Shown: positions 1 to 7,724, numbered from the stretch's first letter. The stretch: 64,000 nt of DNA from Piscinibacter gummiphilus (GCF_002116905.1 NZ_CP015118.1:124001-188000), one strand, 5' to 3'. Program-made: numbers and translations. Notes: generated from the sequence alone by a model not told the origin.

Positions 1-545
1 GCGGCGGCCAGGTGGTCTCGCAGGTGGTCACGACGATGGAAGAGATCAACGCCAGCTCGCGCAAGATCTCCGACATCATCGGCACGATCGACGGCATCGC
101 CTTCCAGACCAACATCCTCGCGCTGAACGCCGCGGTGGAAGCCGCCCGCGCCGGCGAACAGGGCCGCGGCTTCGCGGTCGTGGCCTCCGAGGTGCGCACG
201 CTGGCCCAGCGCTCGGCGCAGGCGGCCAAGGAAATCAAGGGCCTGATCTCGGCGTCGGTGGAAAGTGTCGAATCGGGCTCGAAGCTCGTGAACGAGGCGG
301 GCGCCACGATGGGCGAGATCGTCGCGAGCGTGCAGCGCGTGACGGACATCATCGGCGAGATCAGCTCGGCCACCAACGAGCAGAGCATCGGCCTCGGCGC
401 GGTCAACGGCGCCGTCACCGACCTCGACCAGATGACCCAGCAGAACGCCGCGCTCGTCGAGGAATCGACCGCCGCCGCCGAAAGCCTGAAGGACCAGGCC
501 GTGAAGCTGTCGGGGGCCGTGGGCACCTTCCGTCTGGGCGCCTGA
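1..545 (+). CDS. Methyl-accepting chemotaxis protein, C-terminal part (5' end outside window)
   Basis: Only the cytoplasmic signalling tail of a chemoreceptor is present; the reading frame is open to the left edge, so the sensor, membrane and HAMP parts lie upstream. The conserved hairpin tip is clear (GIAFQTNILALNAAVEAARAG, shortened here to the core IAFQTNILALNAAVEAARA), followed by GRGFAVVASEVRTLAQRSA. This tip binds CheA and CheW and controls kinase activity toward the flagellar motor. The flanking helices contain Gln/Glu pairs of the kind that are methylated by CheR. The protein ends in GAVGTFRLGA, without a CheR-tethering NWETF-like pentapeptide. Family assignment is secure; the ligand cannot be inferred. 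Confidence 0.95.
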   Translation, partial: GGQVVSQVVTTMEEINASSRKISDIIGTIDGIAFQTNILALNAAVEAARAGEQGRGFAVVASEVRTLAQRSAQAAKEIKGLISASVESVESGSKLVNEAGATMGEIVASVQRVTDIIGEISSATNEQSIGLGAVNGAVTDLDQMTQQNAALVEESTAAAESLKDQAVKLSGAVGTFRLGA

Positions 546-557
546 CGCGTCAGACAT

Positions 558-575
558 CCCCTGTCTTGACAGGGG
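558..575 (+). terminator. Short perfect hairpin after the chemoreceptor
   Basis: CCCCTGTC and GACAGGGG pair perfectly over 8 bp around a two-base TT centre, 12 bases after the chemoreceptor stop codon. No T-run follows, so it is at best a weak intrinsic terminator or an RNA-end stabiliser. The right arm contains the TTGACA proposed as the -35 box of the next gene. Confidence 0.45.
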
Positions 576-612
576 TGGTGGGGCGCCCTGAAACTGAACA
601 CATCGGTTCAGT
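566..612 (+). promoter_or_regulatory. Candidate promoter and palindromic operator of the GyrI-like gene
   Basis: A consensus -35 box TTGACA at 566-571 is followed after 17 bases by TGAAAC at 589-594, a mediocre -10. Overlapping and just downstream is an inverted repeat, ACTGAAC (593-599) and GTTCAGT (606-612), with a 6-base spacer. The operator-like palindrome lies where a repressor would block transcription. The repressor is not identified; TetR-family proteins often use such 7-bp arms (family knowledge), but no regulator gene sits beside it. Confidence 0.4.
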
Positions 613-625
613 GAAGGAGCGCCCC

Positions 626-1135
626 ATGAGCACGACCGCAGCGACGACGATCACCACCCCGCGCCTGGAAACCCGTCCGGCGCGGCCGTGCGTGGTGATC
701 CGCAACCGCGTCACGATGGCGCAACTGCCGACCGACCTCCCGCCTCTGCACGGAGAGCTGGCGCGTTGGCTCGGGGCGCGCGGGCTGGCACCGTCGGGCC
801 CGCCGTTCTTCCGCTACGCGGTGATCGACATGGACGACCTGATGACGATCGACGTCGGCTTCCCGGTGGCGAAGGCCGTCGAGGGCGACGGCCGGGTGCT
901 CGCGGACACGATCGCGGCCGGTTCCTACCTCGTGGCCATCTACCACGGCCACCCGCAGGGCCTGATGCGCGCCACCGGAGAGTTCCTCGACTGGGCCGGC
1001 GCCCACGGCATCGTGTGGGACAAGCAGCCCGAGGGCCGCGGCGAGGCCTGGCGTTCGCGCATCGAGTGGTACCTCGACGACAACCGCCCCGACATGAACA
1101 CGTGGGACACCGAACTCGCGTTCCTGACGCGCTGA
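626..1135 (+). CDS. GyrI-like small-molecule-binding domain protein
   Basis: A 169-residue protein made of a single GyrI/AraC-effector-binding-like domain, with no DNA-binding part. Such stand-alone domains bind hydrophobic or cationic small molecules in the cytoplasm and some are drug-sequestering proteins; the ligand here is unknown. Features typical of the family are the acidic DMDDLMTIDVGFPV strand, the YLVAIYHGHPQGL segment and the C-terminal YLDDNRPDMNTWDTELAFLTR-like ending (partner of the central groove). The start at 626 was chosen because AAGGAG lies 7 bases upstream; an upstream GTG/ATG at 566 would run through the promoter and hairpin. Monocistronic: hairpins lie on both sides. 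Confidence 0.8.
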   Translation: MSTTAATTITTPRLETRPARPCVVIRNRVTMAQLPTDLPPLHGELARWLGARGLAPSGPPFFRYAVIDMDDLMTIDVGFPVAKAVEGDGRVLADTIAAGSYLVAIYHGHPQGLMRATGEFLDWAGAHGIVWDKQPEGRGEAWRSRIEWYLDDNRPDMNTWDTELAFLTR

Positions 1136-1146
1136 GCATGCGACCC

Positions 1147-1169
1147 CCGCGGTGCTGCATGCACCGCGG
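1147..1169 (+). terminator. Hairpin after the GyrI-like gene
   Basis: CCGCGGTGC (1147-1155) pairs perfectly with GCACCGCGG (1161-1169) around TGCAT, 12 bases after the stop codon. There is no T-run. The loop and arm together form TGCATGCA (1156-1163), the same 8-mer that recurs in the control region downstream, so the site may have a second role as a protein-binding palindrome. Confidence 0.45.
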
Positions 1170-1202
1170 CACGGCGTCGCCGGTTCGGGTGCCCTGATTG
1201 CA

Positions 1203-1235
1203 TGCACGGCCTGCGCGTGACGCGCAGGCCGTGCA
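1203..1235 (+). repeat. Perfect 15-bp inverted repeat in the transporter leader region
   Basis: Bases 1203-1217 and 1221-1235 are perfectly complementary around TGA. This is too long to be chance in a 218-base intergenic region. It overlaps the right half of the TTGCATGCA box at 1198-1206 and has no counterpart in the matching control region at 6861. No T-run follows. It could be a transcription barrier shielding the transporter from upstream read-through, or a binding site. Confidence 0.6.
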
Positions 1236-1303
1236 GCGGCACAAAGCGGCGAAATCGTCCGCACCACAAGCACTTGGGAAATACATCGCCGAAAAGCGAC
1301 GGA

Positions 1304-1320
1304 TTGGCACGGTGCATGCA
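1304..1320 (+). promoter_or_regulatory. Candidate sigma-54 (-24/-12) promoter
   Basis: TTGGCACG followed by four bases and ATGCA matches the sigma-54 pattern TTGGCACG-N4-TTGCA with one mismatch, and the invariant GG (1306-1307) and GC (1318-1319) are 10 bases apart as required. Transcription would begin near 1331, leaving about 23 bases before the ATG at 1354, enough for the GGAGG at 1343-1347. The same GGCA-N3-TGCATGCA arrangement occurs at 6969-6983. No sigma-54 activator gene is visible nearby, so a plain GntR operator remains the alternative. Confidence 0.4.
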
Positions 1321-1353
1321 GAAGCCTCCATGTCTTCTTCCTGGAGGTTCCCG

Positions 1354-2967
1354 ATGTCCCCGTTGTTCCGCAAGCAGCTCGCCCCGTGGCTGCTCACCGT
1401 CCCCGCGCTGCTCGGCGCGGCCTTCGCCGCGCAGGCCGAGACCGTCGCCCGCTACGGCATCTCGATGGCCGACATCCCGCTCACCACGGGCCAGCCCGAC
1501 CGCGGCGCCGGTGCGTACCAGTTCACCGGCCACACGATCTACGACCCGCTGATCGCGTGGGAAGCCAACATCGGCACCCGACCCGGCAAGCTCGTGCCGG
1601 GCCTCGCCACCGAGTGGAAGGTGGACCCGAAGGACAACAAGGTCTGGCGCTTCACCTTGCGCAAGGGCGTGAAGTTCCACGACGGCTCCGAGTTCAAGGC
1701 CGACGCCGTCGTCTGGAACCTCGACAAGGTGCTCAACGACAAGAGCCCGCAGTTCGACGCCAAGCAGAGCGCCCAGGTTCGCCCGCGCATCCCGTCGATC
1801 GCGTCGTACAAGGTGGTGGACGCCTACACCGTCGAGATCGTCACGAAGGACGTCGACGCGCTGTTCCCGTACCAGCTGCCGTGGTTCCTCATCGGCAGCC
1901 CCGCGCAATGGGAGGCCCAGGGCCGCGACTGGGCCAAGGTGGCGGTGAAGCCCTCGGGCACCGGCCCGTTCAAGCTCGACAAGCTCGTGCCGCGCGAACG
2001 CGCCGACCTCGTGCGCAACGCCGCGTACTGGGACAAGGCCCGCCTGCCGAAGACCGACCGCATCGTGCTCATGCCGATCCCGGACGCACTCACGCGTGCG
2101 AACGCACTGCTCAACGGCCAGGTCGACCTGATCGAGACGCCGCCGCCGGACGTGCTGCCGCAGCTGCAGTCGCGCGGCTTCAAGCTCGTGCAGAACGTGA
2201 CGCCGCACGTGTGGCCGTACCACTTCAGCACGCAGCCGGGCTCGCCGTGGACCGACATCCGCGTGCGCAAGGCCGCCAACCTCGCGGTGGACCGCGAGGC
2301 CATCGTCAAGCTGCTCAATGGCCAGGCGTCGGTCGCCAAGGGCCAGCTCGACAAGACCAGCCCGTGGTTCGGCAAGCCGTCGTTCGACATCAAGTACGAC
2401 CTGCCCGCCGCACGCGCGCTGATGGCCCAGGCCGGCTACACGAAGGCCAACCCGCTGAAGGCGAAGGTCATCATCGCGCAGGGCGGCACGGGCCAGATGC
2501 TGTCGCTGCCGATGAACGAGTTCATCCAGCAGAGCCTCGCCGAAGTGGGCATCCAGCTCGAGTTCCAGGTGGTCGAACTGGAGACGCTGTACCTGCACTG
2601 GCGCAGCGGCGCCAAGGCCGACATGAACGCCGGCAAGGGCATCACCGCGATCAACCTCGGCTACGTCACCGCGGACCCGTTCTACGCGCTGACCCGCTTC
2701 GCCTACAGCAGCTACGTCGCGCCCAACGGCGTGAACTGGGGCGGCTACGAGAACAAGAAGGTGGATGACGCGATCGACAAGATCCGCACGAGCTTCGACG
2801 TGAAGGTGCAGGACCAACTGCTCGCCTCGGTGCACCAGCAGATGGTGGACGACGCGCTGATGCTGTGGGTGGTGCACGACACCAACCCGCACGCGCTGTC
2901 GCCGAAGGTCAAGACCTTCGTGCAGGCGCAGCACTGGTTCCAGGACTTGACCACGATCGGCATGTGA
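1354..2967 (+). CDS. ABC transporter substrate-binding protein, peptide/nickel family (SBP_bac_5)
   Basis: Periplasmic solute receptor of 537 residues for the transporter encoded just downstream. Residues 1-28 form a signal peptide: Arg-Lys, hydrophobic core LLTVPALLGAAFA, cleavage after AQA. The mature part begins TVARYGISMADIPL and carries the family pattern LVPGLATEWKV...WRFTLRKGVKFHDGS (about residues 85-120). Members bind di- and oligopeptides, glutathione or opines; the neighbouring gamma-glutamyltransferase-family gene suggests a peptide or gamma-glutamyl compound (inference). The ATG at 1354 is preferred over the in-frame ATG at 1330 because GGAGG lies 6 bases before it and the signal peptide then has normal length. 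The next gene starts 25 bases on. Confidence 0.9.
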   Translation: MSPLFRKQLAPWLLTVPALLGAAFAAQAETVARYGISMADIPLTTGQPDRGAGAYQFTGHTIYDPLIAWEANIGTRPGKLVPGLATEWKVDPKDNKVWRFTLRKGVKFHDGSEFKADAVVWNLDKVLNDKSPQFDAKQSAQVRPRIPSIASYKVVDAYTVEIVTKDVDALFPYQLPWFLIGSPAQWEAQGRDWAKVAVKPSGTGPFKLDKLVPRERADLVRNAAYWDKARLPKTDRIVLMPIPDALTRANALLNGQVDLIETPPPDVLPQLQSRGFKLVQNVTPHVWPYHFSTQPGSPWTDIRVRKAANLAVDREAIVKLLNGQASVAKGQLDKTSPWFGKPSFDIKYDLPAARALMAQAGYTKANPLKAKVIIAQGGTGQMLSLPMNEFIQQSLAEVGIQLEFQVVELETLYLHWRSGAKADMNAGKGITAINLGYVTADPFYALTRFAYSSYVAPNGVNWGGYENKKVDDAIDKIRTSFDVKVQDQLLASVHQQMVDDALMLWVVHDTNPHALSPKVKTFVQAQHWFQDLTTIGM

Positions 2968-2992
2968 CCCCCGAGTCGGACGAGCCACGACG

Positions 2993-3946
2993 ATGATCGC
3001 CTACCTCCTCAAGCGCGTGCTGTACGCGCTGCCCATCGCCCTCGGCGTCACCGTCGTGTCGTTCGCGCTCGTGTACCTCGCGCCGGGCGACCCGCTCAAC
3101 GCGATCGCCCCGGCGGACGCGCCGGCCGAGGTCATCGAGGCACTGAAGTCCCAGTACGGGCTCGACCGCCCGCTGCCTGTGCGCTACGGCCTGTGGCTCG
3201 CGCGTGCGGTGCAGGGCGACCTCGGCGCCTCCATCGCCACCGGCCGCGCGGTGGCCGCCGAAGTGCTCGGTGCGCTGTCCAACACGGTGCTGCTGGCCGG
3301 CGTGGCCGCGGCCGTCGGCGTGTTCTTCGGCTGCGTGCTCGGCGGCATCGCCGGGTACCGGCAGGGCGGGGTGGTCGACCGCATCGCCACCGCGCTGTCG
3401 GTGGTGGGCGTGAGCATCCCGCACTACTGGCTCGGCCTCGTGCTGACCATCCTCTTTTCCATCCAGCGCCCGTGGTTCCCGGCCATGGGCGCCGGTCCCG
3501 GCGGCTCGGGCGAATGGCTGTGGGACCTCGAACACATCCGCCATCTGGTGCTGCCCGCGGCCACGCTGTGCGTGATCCCGATGGGCATCATCACACGCAC
3601 CGTGCGCGCGCTGGTGGCCGACACGCTGAACCAGGAGTTCGTCGTCGCGCTGCGGGCCCGGGGCCTCGGGCCCTCGGCGGTGTTCCGCCACGTCGCGCGC
3701 AACGCCGCGCCCACCGTGCTGGCCGTCGCCGGCCTGCAGGTGGGCTACCTGATGGGCGGCTCCATCCTCGTCGAGACGGTGTTCGCGTGGCCGGGCACCG
3801 GCTTCCTGCTCAACACCGCCATCTTCCAGCGCGACATCCCGCTGCTGCAGGGCACGATCCTCGTGCTGTGCCTGATCTTCGTCGCGATCAACCTGCTGGT
3901 GGACATCCTCCAGCCTCTCGTCGACCCGCGCATGGGCCGGGCCTGA
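2993..3946 (+). CDS. Peptide ABC transporter permease, DppB/OppB type
   Basis: Inner-membrane permease of 317 residues with six predicted membrane segments; the first is MIAYLLKRVLYALPIALGVT-like. The family hallmarks are the N-terminal pattern YLAPGDPLNAI with the following periplasmic helix (QYGLDRPLPVRYGLWL) and the EAA coupling loop EFVVALRARGLGPSAVFRHV, where the ATPase docks. It pairs with the next permease to form the channel. Second gene of a tight rightward operon: 25 bases after the binding protein and 3 bases before the next permease. Confidence 0.93.
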   Translation: MIAYLLKRVLYALPIALGVTVVSFALVYLAPGDPLNAIAPADAPAEVIEALKSQYGLDRPLPVRYGLWLARAVQGDLGASIATGRAVAAEVLGALSNTVLLAGVAAAVGVFFGCVLGGIAGYRQGGVVDRIATALSVVGVSIPHYWLGLVLTILFSIQRPWFPAMGAGPGGSGEWLWDLEHIRHLVLPAATLCVIPMGIITRTVRALVADTLNQEFVVALRARGLGPSAVFRHVARNAAPTVLAVAGLQVGYLMGGSILVETVFAWPGTGFLLNTAIFQRDIPLLQGTILVLCLIFVAINLLVDILQPLVDPRMGRA

Positions 3947-3949
3947 ACC

Positions 3950-4846
3950 ATGTCCGCAGTGCACCCCATGACCGCCTCCGTTTCCCTCTCGTCCGCCGCG
4001 GCGCCCAGCCGCAGCTACTGGGCGCTGATGTTCCGCCAGCTGCGGCGCGAGAAGCTCGCGATGGCCGCGGGCCTCGTGCTGCTGCTGATCGTCGGCGCCG
4101 CGGTGTTCGCGCCATGGCTCGCACCGGCCGACCCGTTCCAGGCGAGCATGCTCAAGCGCCTGCAGCCCATCGGCACCGAAGGCCACTGGCTCGGCACCGA
4201 CGAACTGGGCCGCGACATGCTGTCGCGCCTGATGTACGGCGGCCGCCTCTCGCTGCTGCTGGGCGTGATGCCGGTGCTGATGGCCTTCGTGATCGGCACG
4301 TCGATCGGCCTGTTCGCCGGCTACGTGGGTGGCCGCACGAACATGCTGATCATGCGCACGCTCGACGTGTTCTACGCGTTCCCGTCGGTGCTGCTGGCCG
4401 TGGCCATCGCCGGCGCGCTGGGCCCCGGCATGAGCAACAGCCTGATCGCGCTGACCCTCGTGTTCGTGCCGCAGGTGGTGCGCGTGGCCGAGAGCGTGAC
4501 CACGCAGGTGCGCGACCTCGACTACGTGAACGCCGCGCGCATGAGCGGCGCGGGCCCGCTGTCGATCATCCGCGTTCACGTGCTCGGCAACGTGCTGGGC
4601 CCCGTGTTCGTGTACGCCACGGGCCTCGTGAGCGTCAGCATGATCCTCGCGTCGGGCCTCTCGTTCCTCGGCCTCGGCGTGAAGCCGCCCGAACCCGAGT
4701 GGGGCCTGATGCTCAACACGCTGCGTTCGGCCATCTACCTGAACCCGTGGCTCGCCGCCTTGCCCGGCGTGATGATCTTCGTCACGTCGATGGCCTTCAA
4801 CCTGCTGGCCGACGGCGTGCGGTCGGCCATGGACATCCGCCGATGA
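3950..4846 (+). CDS. Peptide ABC transporter permease, DppC/OppC type
   Basis: Partner permease of 298 residues. A cytoplasmic lead of about 30 residues precedes the first membrane helix (MAAGLVLLLIVGAAVFAPWL); the sequence TEGHWLGTDELGRDMLSRLMYGGR is the conserved DppC segment between helices 1 and 2. The EAA loop is DYVNAARMSGAGPLSIIRVH. It ends in the typical NLLADGVRSAMDIRR, matching NLLGDGLRDALDPR of the family. The start at 3950 lies 3 bases after the preceding stop; ATG 3968 is an alternative. Its last four bases overlap the next start codon (ATGA), implying coupled translation. Confidence 0.92.
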   Translation: MSAVHPMTASVSLSSAAAPSRSYWALMFRQLRREKLAMAAGLVLLLIVGAAVFAPWLAPADPFQASMLKRLQPIGTEGHWLGTDELGRDMLSRLMYGGRLSLLLGVMPVLMAFVIGTSIGLFAGYVGGRTNMLIMRTLDVFYAFPSVLLAVAIAGALGPGMSNSLIALTLVFVPQVVRVAESVTTQVRDLDYVNAARMSGAGPLSIIRVHVLGNVLGPVFVYATGLVSVSMILASGLSFLGLGVKPPEPEWGLMLNTLRSAIYLNPWLAALPGVMIFVTSMAFNLLADGVRSAMDIRR

Positions 4847-5847
4847 ACACTTCCCTTGCATCCGCCGACCGCGGTGGCCCCGCGCAGCCGCTGCTGGTGG
4901 TGCGCGACCTCGACAAACGCTTCGCCGTGCGCGGCTCGAAACGCCAGCAGGTGCGTGCCGTCGACGGCGTGAGCTTCACCGTCGCCAAGGGCGAGACGCT
5001 CGGCATCGTGGGCGAGTCCGGCTGCGGCAAGTCCACCACCGCCCGGCTCATCGCGCGGCTGATGGACCCCGACGGCGGCGAACTGATCTTCGATGGTGAG
5101 GGCGTGGGCCAGTTCGGCGGCCTCGCGCTGAAGGACTTCCGCCAGCAGCTGCAGATGGTCTTCCAGGACTCGTTCGCGTCGCTGAACCCGCGGATGACGA
5201 TCCTCGATGCCGTGGCCTACGGCCCGCAGGTGCACGGCGTGCCGAAGGCCGAGGCCATCGCGCGTGCGCGCGGCCTGCTGGCCCGGGTGGGCCTGTCGCC
5301 CGACCAGTTCGGCTCGCGTTTCCCGCACGAGCTGTCGGGTGGGCAGCGGCAGCGCGTGAACATCGCGCGGGCGCTGGCCTTCGAGCCGCGGCTGCTGATC
5401 CTCGACGAGGCCGTGGCCGCGCTCGACAAGTCGGTGCAGGCCCAGGTGCTCAACCTGCTGCAGGACCTGAAGGCCGAACGCGGCCTCACCTACCTCTTCA
5501 TCTCGCACGACCTGCACGTGGTGCACTACCTGAGCGACCGCGTGATGGTGATGTACCTCGGCCGCGTGGTGGAGACCGGCCCGGTGGACCGCATCTTCGG
5601 CGCGCCGCGCCATCCGTACACGAAGGCGCTGCTGTCGGCCGTGCCGTCGATGGACCCGGACCACCGCACCACCGTCTCGCCGCTGGCCGGCGACCCACCG
5701 AACCCCATCGACCCGCCGAGCGGCTGCCGATTTCGCGACCGCTGCGCCCATGCGCGCGACCTGTGCGCGAGCGCCGCGCCGGTGTTGCGCGAGTCCACCC
5801 CGGGGCACTGGACCGCGTGCCACTTCGCCGAGGAGCTGCTGGCATGA
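4843..5847 (+). CDS. Peptide ABC transporter ATP-binding protein, DppF type
   Basis: Cytoplasmic ATPase of 334 residues. Walker A GESGCGKST at about residues 57-65, Q-loop in MVFQDSFASLNPR, signature LSGGQRQR, Walker B LLILDEAVAALD and switch His in ISHDLHVVHYLSD. The C-terminal oligopeptide-transporter extension has a three- to four-cysteine cluster (CRFRDRC...LC) as in proteins that carry an iron-sulfur site or disulfide-like motif there. It overlaps both neighbours by four bases. The DppF-like ATPase precedes the DppD-like one, the reverse of the classical dppBCDF order. Confidence 0.92.
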   Translation: MNTSLASADRGGPAQPLLVVRDLDKRFAVRGSKRQQVRAVDGVSFTVAKGETLGIVGESGCGKSTTARLIARLMDPDGGELIFDGEGVGQFGGLALKDFRQQLQMVFQDSFASLNPRMTILDAVAYGPQVHGVPKAEAIARARGLLARVGLSPDQFGSRFPHELSGGQRQRVNIARALAFEPRLLILDEAVAALDKSVQAQVLNLLQDLKAERGLTYLFISHDLHVVHYLSDRVMVMYLGRVVETGPVDRIFGAPRHPYTKALLSAVPSMDPDHRTTVSPLAGDPPNPIDPPSGCRFRDRCAHARDLCASAAPVLRESTPGHWTACHFAEELLA

Positions 5848-6815
5848 CGACGTCCCCGATCCTCAGCGTGCGCCACCTGGGCGTCGAGTTCACCGGCCAG
5901 CGCCGCGCGTCCGCCATCACCGACCTGAGCTTCGACCTCGCCCCGGGCGAGGTGCTCGCCCTGCTGGGTGAGTCGGGCTCCGGCAAGAGTGTCACGCTGC
6001 GCACGCTGCTGCGCCTGCATCCCGCGGCCACCACCCGCATCACCGGCGAGGTCCACGCCGACGGCCAGGACGTGCTGGCGCTGAAGGGCCGCGCGTTGCA
6101 GCGGTACCGCGGCGGCACCGTGTCGATGGTGTTCCAGGAGCCGGGCCTCGCGTTCGACCCGGTCTACACGGTCGGCGACCAGATCGCCGAGGCGGTGCGG
6201 GCGCACGAGGCGGTGGACCGCCGCGCGGCCCGCCAGCGCGCGCTGGAGATGCTGGAGCGCGTGCAGATCCCGCAGGCGAAGCGCCGGCTCGACGCGTACC
6301 CGCACGAGCTCTCGGGCGGCATGCGCCAGCGGGCGATGATCGCGCTCGCGCTGTCGTGCCGTCCGAAGGTGCTGCTGGCCGACGAACCCACCACGGCGCT
6401 CGACGCGACGGTGCAGATCCAGATCCTGCTGCTGCTGCGCGAGCTGCAGCGCGAGATGGGCATGGCCGTGATCTTCGTGACCCACGACATCGGCGCGGCC
6501 GTCGAGGTGGCCGACCGCGTGGCCGTGATGTACGGCGGCCGGCTGGTGGAGGACGACACGGTGGCCGGGGTCGTGCGTTCGCCCCGGCACCCCTACACCG
6601 CGGGCCTGCTCGGCTCGGTGGTGGGCCACGGCCAGCGCGGGCAGCCGCTGCCCACCATCGGCGGCTCGCCGCCGGACCTGGCCGCGCTGCCACCCGGGTG
6701 TGCGTTCGCGCCGCGCTGCGCGTCGGCCTCGGCCCGCTGCACGGCCGAGGTGCCGCCGCTCGCCCGGGACGGCGGCGGGGCGTACGCCTGCTGGTTCCCA
6801 CGCCTGGCGGCCTGA
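5844..6815 (+). CDS. Peptide ABC transporter ATP-binding protein, DppD type
   Basis: Second ATPase of 323 residues, completing a five-part importer. Walker A GESGSGKSV, Q-loop MVFQEPGLAFDPVY, signature LSGGMRQR, Walker B VLLADEPTTALD and switch VTHDIGAAVEVADR are intact. The C-terminal part again has the Cys cluster (GCAFAPRCASASARC). Start ATG overlaps the previous stop as ATGA (5844-5847), so translation of the two ATPases is coupled. The operon probably ends here: 182 non-coding bases with regulatory boxes separate it from the GntR gene. Confidence 0.92.
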   Translation: MTTSPILSVRHLGVEFTGQRRASAITDLSFDLAPGEVLALLGESGSGKSVTLRTLLRLHPAATTRITGEVHADGQDVLALKGRALQRYRGGTVSMVFQEPGLAFDPVYTVGDQIAEAVRAHEAVDRRAARQRALEMLERVQIPQAKRRLDAYPHELSGGMRQRAMIALALSCRPKVLLADEPTTALDATVQIQILLLLRELQREMGMAVIFVTHDIGAAVEVADRVAVMYGGRLVEDDTVAGVVRSPRHPYTAGLLGSVVGHGQRGQPLPTIGGSPPDLAALPPGCAFAPRCASASARCTAEVPPLARDGGGAYACWFPRLAA

Positions 6816-6819
6816 GCGG

Positions 6820-6984
6820 TGCATGCGCATTCCCGCTGATTTCCGCAGGAGTGCCCGAACTTGCATGCACGGAATCAATCCCGAGTGCCCCGCGGTGCGA
6901 TGCACAAATTTCAAAAATGCCTTCTGCATCATCGGCTTGCGAAATACATCCAGGGGATGATCCACTCGGGCAACTTGCATGCAA
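6820..6984 (+). promoter_or_regulatory. Control region B ahead of the GntR gene: same phased boxes as region A
   Basis: Contains TGCATGCG (6820-6827), TTGCATGCACGG (6861-6872), GCACAAA (6902-6908), CTTGCGAAATACATC (6936-6950) and the perfect palindrome TTGCATGCAA (6975-6984). The last four lie at exactly the same spacing as in the region upstream of the transporter. The final palindrome is 13 bases from the regulator's start codon, as expected for autorepression. GG (6969-6970) and GC (6981-6982) also keep sigma-54-like spacing, but a start site there would leave almost no leader. Confidence 0.6.
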
Positions 6985-6997
6985 AGATTCGTCCGTC

Positions 6998-7693
6998 ATG
7001 CAGTCCGACAGCAGTGCCCCTTTGCCCCTCCGACCTCGTGGTCGCCTGACCGACGAGGTCGGCGAGCGCCTCGCGGAGGACATCGTGCTCGGCCGCCTGG
7101 AACCCGGCAGCCGGCTCGACGAGGCCATGCTGGCCACCCGCTACGGCGTGTCGCGCACCCCGGTGCGCGAGGCCCTCAAGCAGCTGGTGACCACGGGCCT
7201 CGTGGTGTACCGACCGAACCGCGGCGCGTCGGTGGCGGCCATGACCCCCGAGCAGCTCGACGCGATGTTCGAGACCATCGGCGAACTGGAAGCCGCCTGC
7301 GCCCGCCATGCCGCCGTGCGCATGGACGAGGCCGAGCGCCGCGAACTCGCCCGCCTGCACGCCGAGACGCGGCAGGCGCTTCAGTCGAGCGACGTGGACG
7401 CCTACGACCGGCTGAACCAGGAACTGCACCTGTGCCTGCTGCACGGCTCGCACAATCCGGTGCTGGTCGACACGGCCAAGTCGCTGCGCGCGCGTGTGGC
7501 GCCGTTCCGCCGCACGCAGTTCCGCAACGTCGAGCGCATGGCCGAATCGTTCGCCGAACACGTGGCCATCGTCGAGGCCGTGCTGGCGCGCGACGCCGTC
7601 GGCGCGTACCGCGAGATGCGCAACCACCTCTTCTCCGCGCGCGGCGCGGCCGGCCGGCTCGCGCCGGCGTGGACCGCACCGCGCGACGCGTGA
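6998..7693 (+). CDS. GntR-family transcriptional regulator, FCD subgroup
   Basis: Regulator of 231 residues. The N-terminal winged helix is GRLTDEVGERLAEDIVLGRLEPGSRL followed by recognition-helix region YGVSRTPVREALKQLVTTGLV (about residues 20-75). The C-terminal FCD ligand domain has the metal- or acid-binding pattern with NQELHLCLLHGSHNPVL and a late His in ESFAEHVAIVEAVLARDA. Such repressors leave DNA when a pathway metabolite binds. Position between the importer and the gamma-glutamyltransferase gene, plus shared boxes at 1198-1320 and 6820-6984, suggests it controls both and itself (inference). The ATG has no clear ribosome-binding site. Confidence 0.88.
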   Translation: MQSDSSAPLPLRPRGRLTDEVGERLAEDIVLGRLEPGSRLDEAMLATRYGVSRTPVREALKQLVTTGLVVYRPNRGASVAAMTPEQLDAMFETIGELEAACARHAAVRMDEAERRELARLHAETRQALQSSDVDAYDRLNQELHLCLLHGSHNPVLVDTAKSLRARVAPFRRTQFRNVERMAESFAEHVAIVEAVLARDAVGAYREMRNHLFSARGAAGRLAPAWTAPRDA

Positions 7694-7724
7694 TCCCCCC
7701 GATTCCAACTCCGAGACAGCACCC

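Larger units (their letters stand above)
1198..1320 (+). promoter_or_regulatory. Control region A of the peptide transporter: phased TGCATGCA boxes
   Basis: The region contains TTGCATGCACGG (1198-1209), GCACAAA (1239-1245), CTTGGGAAATACATC (1273-1287) and TGCATGCA (1313-1320). Each block recurs exactly 5663 bases further on, ahead of the GntR regulator gene (6861, 6902, 6936 and 6976). TTGCATGCAA-like palindromes are plausible operators for FCD-type GntR proteins (inference), so the neighbouring regulator is the obvious candidate to bind both regions. The repeated phase of four separate blocks is seen directly in the sequence. Confidence 0.6.

Noticed and set aside
940..2988. A 682-codon minus-strand frame over the binding-protein gene
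   Set aside because: Shadow of a gene with signal peptide and family motifs; product is His/Arg/Val-rich with no domain.
2909..4861. A 650-codon minus-strand frame over the two permease genes
   Set aside because: Antisense of well-recognised permeases and rich in Arg, His, Glu and Gln runs.
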